Part shown: positions 60,027 to 64,000 of the stretch, piece after piece
Layout: every line of letters begins with the position of its first letter
How positions within the stretch are numbered: position 1 is the stretch's first letter
Source: Oscarella lobularis
Lineage: Eukaryota; Porifera; Homoscleromorpha; Homosclerophorida; Oscarellidae
Assembly: GCF_947507565.1 (NCBI RefSeq)
Contig: NC_089178.1
Location: 434,001-498,000, forward strand
DNA: 64,000 nt
Direction: 5' to 3'
Program-made: the position numbers and the translations under genes
Notes under the pieces: generated by a model
What the model was told of the DNA's origin: nothing
Seen by the model: the letters and a program-made list of their open reading frames with translations, nothing else
Database searches by the model: none

Positions 60027-62106
60027 TCACACACGCACAAAACTGGTTCCATAGACGAGCCCGGGAAAGGTGAACGACAGCACTTTGCTTCCACTAGCAT
60101 CCAACGAAAAATAAACGCGTTCAAACTGGTACGCTTCGAGTTCGGTGATCATGCACGACTGCAAGTCGGGAGGAATGAACACTTTGGCTTCGGTTGCACT
60201 ATTGAACCACAAGTATGTGTTGATACCTAAAAATCCCCAGTCTCAATATCTTACATGTAGTAGCCAATCTCTACCTAATAGCGATATCACGACGTGCTTG
60301 AACTCCTCAATGACACTGATTTGCGCCTCGAGTGGTCCAATGCTTGCCTTGTACGTGCCCCCGTACATTGGAGCGTTGGTCGGATAGCCGATCTAGAGAA
60401 GAAAGGTCTAGAATCTACTTGTGGTATCTTAGTATGAACATCGGGTTGATTTTGTGCCAGAGCGGACGTAAGAGCGGGCAGCAAGATATTGTAAATCTGC
60501 GCCGACGCGTTCAATTCGTCGATTGCACCCGACCAGAAGACGGTGACACCTTGCAACACTCGGTTTCCTTCGCAGAGCATAGAGCTTTAAAATTATTTTT
60601 ACCAAGTTTTAGTTGGGAGACGAAGCTAAAGAGTGTAGAATATCCCAGCACGTTTCCGCCTTTACTGCAAACCGTGTAATTGTTCTGATAGCGCATTTCC
60701 CACGGAGTTCCGAACATGGTTACACCGTCGGCGTTGAGATAAACTGAAGCGCCGCATTTGAAAAGAAAACTCGTGCGTTGTTTTTTACCTGGTAGAGACA
60801 TTTGCCGAACTGTTTCTGGACTCAGAACCTTTGCATATGCGTCCGGTGTCGACGAATCGTTGATCAAATTCACGTCGTAGCCGGACGTAAATAGACCCAT
60901 TAGCTAGGGACGCACCTTTGTCTCGTTTTCGGTACTTGTGAGTTCTAAACGTACTATTGCCATTGCCCTCGGTGACGAGTACATTTGTCCAGCCGGAGAA
61001 AGCCAATTCAAATTGGTTAGGGGCGCTATTGTTCCGTCGACGTTGTAACCTGTAGCCATTTCCTTTGTGACACTTTCATCGTTTGATTAGAAGGATTTAC
61101 TTTAAAAATTTCAAAATTTACCTGGATGTAAAGGTGAAGCCCGTTTGTCCCATATTTAAAGGCTCCAGTATGTTTTTTTGAACGTAGTCTTCAAACGTTG
61201 TATTCAAATAGGCCGCTAGACCGTTGCCAAGCAAAGCAAAGCCGAGATTACTATGTTAGCATAGCTTAGAAATTCGCTCTCCGCGTTCAAATGACTGAGA
61301 CTGCACCTGTACGACGGTACGACCCAAGGTGGAAATATTAGTGATTCGTTTTTCAAATTGTCGTAGATCTCAGCCGTCGTAGAATTGCAGGTGCTGATCG
61401 ATCCGTAAAGACAAGGAGCCTCTCTTGGAAGTCCAGAGAGCTGGGACAACATTTGCCTACGTGCACCCGTGAGCGTAAGATGTACAGTTAAATGCCTGCT
61501 GGCTAACCTAATCGTTATTTTGCTATTTCCAAACGGATTCTTGACGTCAAAGTCCGGTGCGTAGACTTGAAATGGGTCGTCTAGCGACTTGATTTGTCCC
61601 CTCTCCATCATTTGATAAGCCATTATAGCCTTGCAGCCAACGATTATTTATTGACTCGAATAAACTTTGTTGCTTACGACGAAGACTTTGGTAACACTTC
61701 CTAATCGGAAAATAGTAAAACTAGATGGAGATTTGGTTGTCTTTTTGTTGAGAACTCCTAAGCCACCATCAAATATCGCCTTTCCTCGATATGTAATCGC
61801 AAACCCTATGCCAGGCTAAAAACGTGGGCTATTAATCGATTGTAGACTAGCTGGTCGTTCTAAGTTACTAAGGAGGTCGAGTTTAATTGCGACGCAAGCA
61901 ATTGTTGAAAGTCACGTAGAGCCTGTGCTAGCACCGGAGGAAGAGTCGTGAAGTCTTCCGGTAGATATTGTGCAGGGCAGTTCTCGGAAGTTGGAGTCTG
62001 AAATGCACCGTCTAATAATAAGAGCACAATTGTGCAGGACTTGTCTTACATCAGACTCTATGTGGCACACCAGCACGAAAAGGAAGAAGCCAAATACCCT
62101 ATGCAT
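60027..62106 (-). CDS. Secreted or membrane serine beta-lactamase-fold protein, LACTBL1-like
   Basis: About nine exons. The start MHRVFGFFLFVLVCHIESD at 62106 is a signal peptide or anchor. The class C beta-lactamase/PBP fold shows the SxxK nucleophile in FRLGSVTKVFVV, an active-site YxN in VVPSYSNLGFALLGNGLAAY, and SKGGNVLGYST at the third-motif position, where Lys-Gly-Gly replaces KTG. Other family blocks are QMLSQLSGLPREAPC, LEPLNMGQTGFTFTS and SPAGQMYSSPRAMA. The C-terminal domain (GGTYKASIGPLEAQISVIEE; ELEAYQFERVYFSLDASGSK) is a lipocalin-like extension seen in such animal proteins. It should be a hydrolase or peptidase acting outside the cell; substrates of LACTBL1 are unknown. Confidence 0.82.
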
Positions 62107-62175
62107 TCTTTGGGCGGAGCCTGTGCAAATTGACCTGTTGCTAGCGCGCTCTCGCCTCCGCGTCCTGTACACACG
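62107..62175. promoter_or_regulatory. Very short divergent promoter, LACTBL1-like and SKI2
   Basis: Only 69 bases separate the two start codons, so the transcripts must share or overlap promoter elements. No TATA box is visible. Confidence 0.5.
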
Positions 62176-64000
62176 ATGTCGTCCTCTCTCTTTTCCGAGT
62201 TGGAGGCGAGACGACACGGTAAGGCCGAACTAAGAAGAAGCTTCATTCTCTCAAAACGTTGTAACCAGACGATCGATTAGTCGAACGCTTCGTTCGCACG
62301 GGACGCTCTGGCGGACTCGAGCTGATACTAGACGAATCTCCCACTGGATCTGCTACAGCTATGTCTTCGGTAAGACATAAGCACGAGAAAGGGTTTTGGG
62401 AGAGAGAATGATTTTTTTTCAGTTTCCGTGTGGATTTCCACCGGTTTCTTCGACCGAGCGTGTGGAGACGTTTCTGCTGCAGCCCGGAAACACTTCTCTC
62501 GGCAATCCATCTCGAGCTCAAAAGTGAATTAGATTAATTAATTAATTAATTAATTAATTAATTAATTTTTAGGTTTTGGCCGAGAGAAAAGAATCCGTCT
62601 TCTATTCTGCACTACGACGTCAGCACGTGCACTGTTGAGAGCACTGTTGACAGAGCAAACAATTCCTTGCATCTGCTAGAAACAGGGAATCATAAGAATC
62701 CGGAGGTGAAAATTTATGTACTGGATTTGCGTCGTTTTTCAGGAAAAAGTTTTGTTTGTACACAGATTTCGTCATCAGAGACTTCAAGTCTGCTAGTCAT
62801 CGATCCCTCGACTATCATTGCAAAAGAACGAGGGCATATCTCAGGCACGCCTTACACTAACACTCAGTCAAAATTTGAAAGTCACCCTATAGATTTGCTG
62901 TCTTGTCCACCTGGATTTTCCGAAGGGATGACGTTCAAAACGCCACTAAGAAATACAGCAGACGGCCCTAAAGGTAAACGCACCACGTCCACCACCACCA
63001 CATTTGAAAAATGCCCGAAGGAGGAGCGGACCTAACAAGCGTCCTAACCGAAGACATAGACATTGAAAACCTGATGGCCGACCGACCGGAATCTCCAACA
63101 ACTGAAAAAGATGACGACGAAGAAGAGGAAGATACAGACGACGGCCTTGCATTACCCGAAGTAGGCACTGTACAAACTCTAACATAAGATCACCTATAGA
63201 CAACGTTTCCTTAGGTCACCCTCACAAAAAAGACAACCGCAACGATATCGTCTTGGGCGACGGTCGTCGACAGCGCCGATCCCGTCGTCGATTTCCACCG
63301 ACAATTACCGAACATGGCGATGACGTGGCCTTTCGAGTTGGATCCGTTTCAGAAGCAAGCCATTTTGCATCTCGAGCGCGGCGAGAACGTCTTCGTCGCC
63401 GCGCACACGTCGGCGGGAAAAACGGTCATCGCCGAGTACGCGATTGCGTTGGCGAGACAGCACATGACGCGAATTATTTACACGTCGCCCATCAAGGCGT
63501 TGTCAAATCAGAAATTCAGGGATTTTAAGACGACGTTCGAGGACGTCGGTCTGTTGACGGGAGACGTTCGCATAAAAGCCGAGTCGTCGTGTTTGATAAT
63601 GACGACCGAAATTTTGAGGTAATAAAGCGAATGAGATGTGCGTTTTGTGACGGAGAGGGGGCGTCCAGGTCGATGCTCTATAATGGATCCGAAGTGGTTC
63701 GCGACGTGGAATGGGTTGTTTTTGACGAGTGTCATTATGTCAACGACGCTGAGGTATTAGTTGAATATTTCTAAGCTGTGGTACTGACTATCGCTGCAGC
63801 GCGGTGTCGTCTGGGAAGAGACGCTTATCATGCTGCCACCCCACGTTCACATCATCTTGCTTTCGGCAACAGTGCCAAACACGGTTGAATTTGCTGAATG
63901 GATAGGGTAACGAATCTGACCTGTCTATACTTCGTTTTTATTTATACTAATACTTTTGACTTTTAGACAGACGAAGAAGAGGAAGATCTACGTTATCGGC
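62176..64000 (+). CDS. SKIC2: SKI2 RNA helicase of the exosome cofactor complex, 5' part
   Basis: Truncated at the right edge. Start [15 protein letters not shown] at 62176. N-terminal exons include [38 protein letters not shown] and an acidic run (EEEEDTDDG). The DExH core begins [19 protein letters not shown] (Q motif), Walker A in [15 protein letters not shown], motif Ia [34 protein letters not shown], motif II DECH in [20 protein letters not shown] and motif [20 protein letters not shown]. Vertebrate SKI2 has DEVH here. The protein feeds RNA to the cytoplasmic exosome with TTC37/SKI3 and WDR61/SKI8. Exon joins with 50-100 nt introns are clear from 63000 onward. Confidence 0.95.
62533..62571. 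repeat. TTAA tetranucleotide tract in a SKI2 intron
   Basis: About ten copies of ATTA/TTAA just before the acceptor of an early SKI2 intron. Its closeness to the splice site could affect splicing. Confidence 0.9.

Overview
The window is animal nuclear DNA. It shows compact genes 50-500 bp apart, many introns of only about 45-65 nt with GT-AG ends, occasional TATA boxes, and a gene set that includes metazoan hallmarks: an ABL tyrosine kinase with SH3-SH2-kinase-FABD, a sema/PSI/IPT plexin-like receptor, a secreted Frizzled-related protein, a CPED1-type enzyme and VAMP4. Moderate GC content, very short introns and divergent 7TM receptors fit an early-branching animal, most likely a sponge (perhaps a homoscleromorph). 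The taxon is an inference from style and content, not a match.

Layout, left to right: a truncated unknown gene (1-941, -); a plexin-like receptor without a GAP domain (1103-4101, +); an orphan 7TM receptor (-) divergent from a small heat-shock protein (+) with a well-formed heat-shock promoter; a protein with two clear START domains and a probable third (6600-10312, -); an SFRP with CRD and NTR domains (10924-12252, -); a long coiled-coil protein resembling SYCP1 (12899-17946, -); a SENP-type SUMO protease (-); a tektin-like protein (+); three tandem intronless 7TM paralogues (22261-26306, +); a CPED1-like protein combining a TTL/ATP-grasp, a cadherin-like and a PC-esterase domain (26593-30838, +); VAMP4 (+); a secreted sushi/TSP1 repeat protein (32413-35091, -); PHYHD1 (+); and a small secreted protein (-).

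From 37459 to 40848 no convincing gene was found; the GC-rich part is unexplained. Then follow QSOX (+), ABL (+), a phostensin/taperin-like PP1-binding protein (+), a second phytanoyl-CoA dioxygenase family gene (-), RABGAP1 (+), a double coactosin/ADF-H protein (+), a candidate CENP-P (-), a LACTBL1-like serine beta-lactamase-fold protein (-), and the 5' half of the SKI2 RNA helicase (+), which runs off the right end.

The genes do not form one pathway. Local themes are actin/Rab control (ABL, phostensin-like, RABGAP1, coactosin-like), cell-surface and secreted proteins (plexin-like, SFRP, CPED1, sushi/TSP1, QSOX, LACTBL1), meiosis/centromere proteins (SYCP1-like, CENP-P-like) and a 7TM receptor family with unusual core motifs. 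Several gene pairs share short divergent promoters. No tRNA, rRNA, CRISPR array or transposase was recognised. Exon boundaries were read by eye from splice signals and reading frame; those not given explicitly are approximate.
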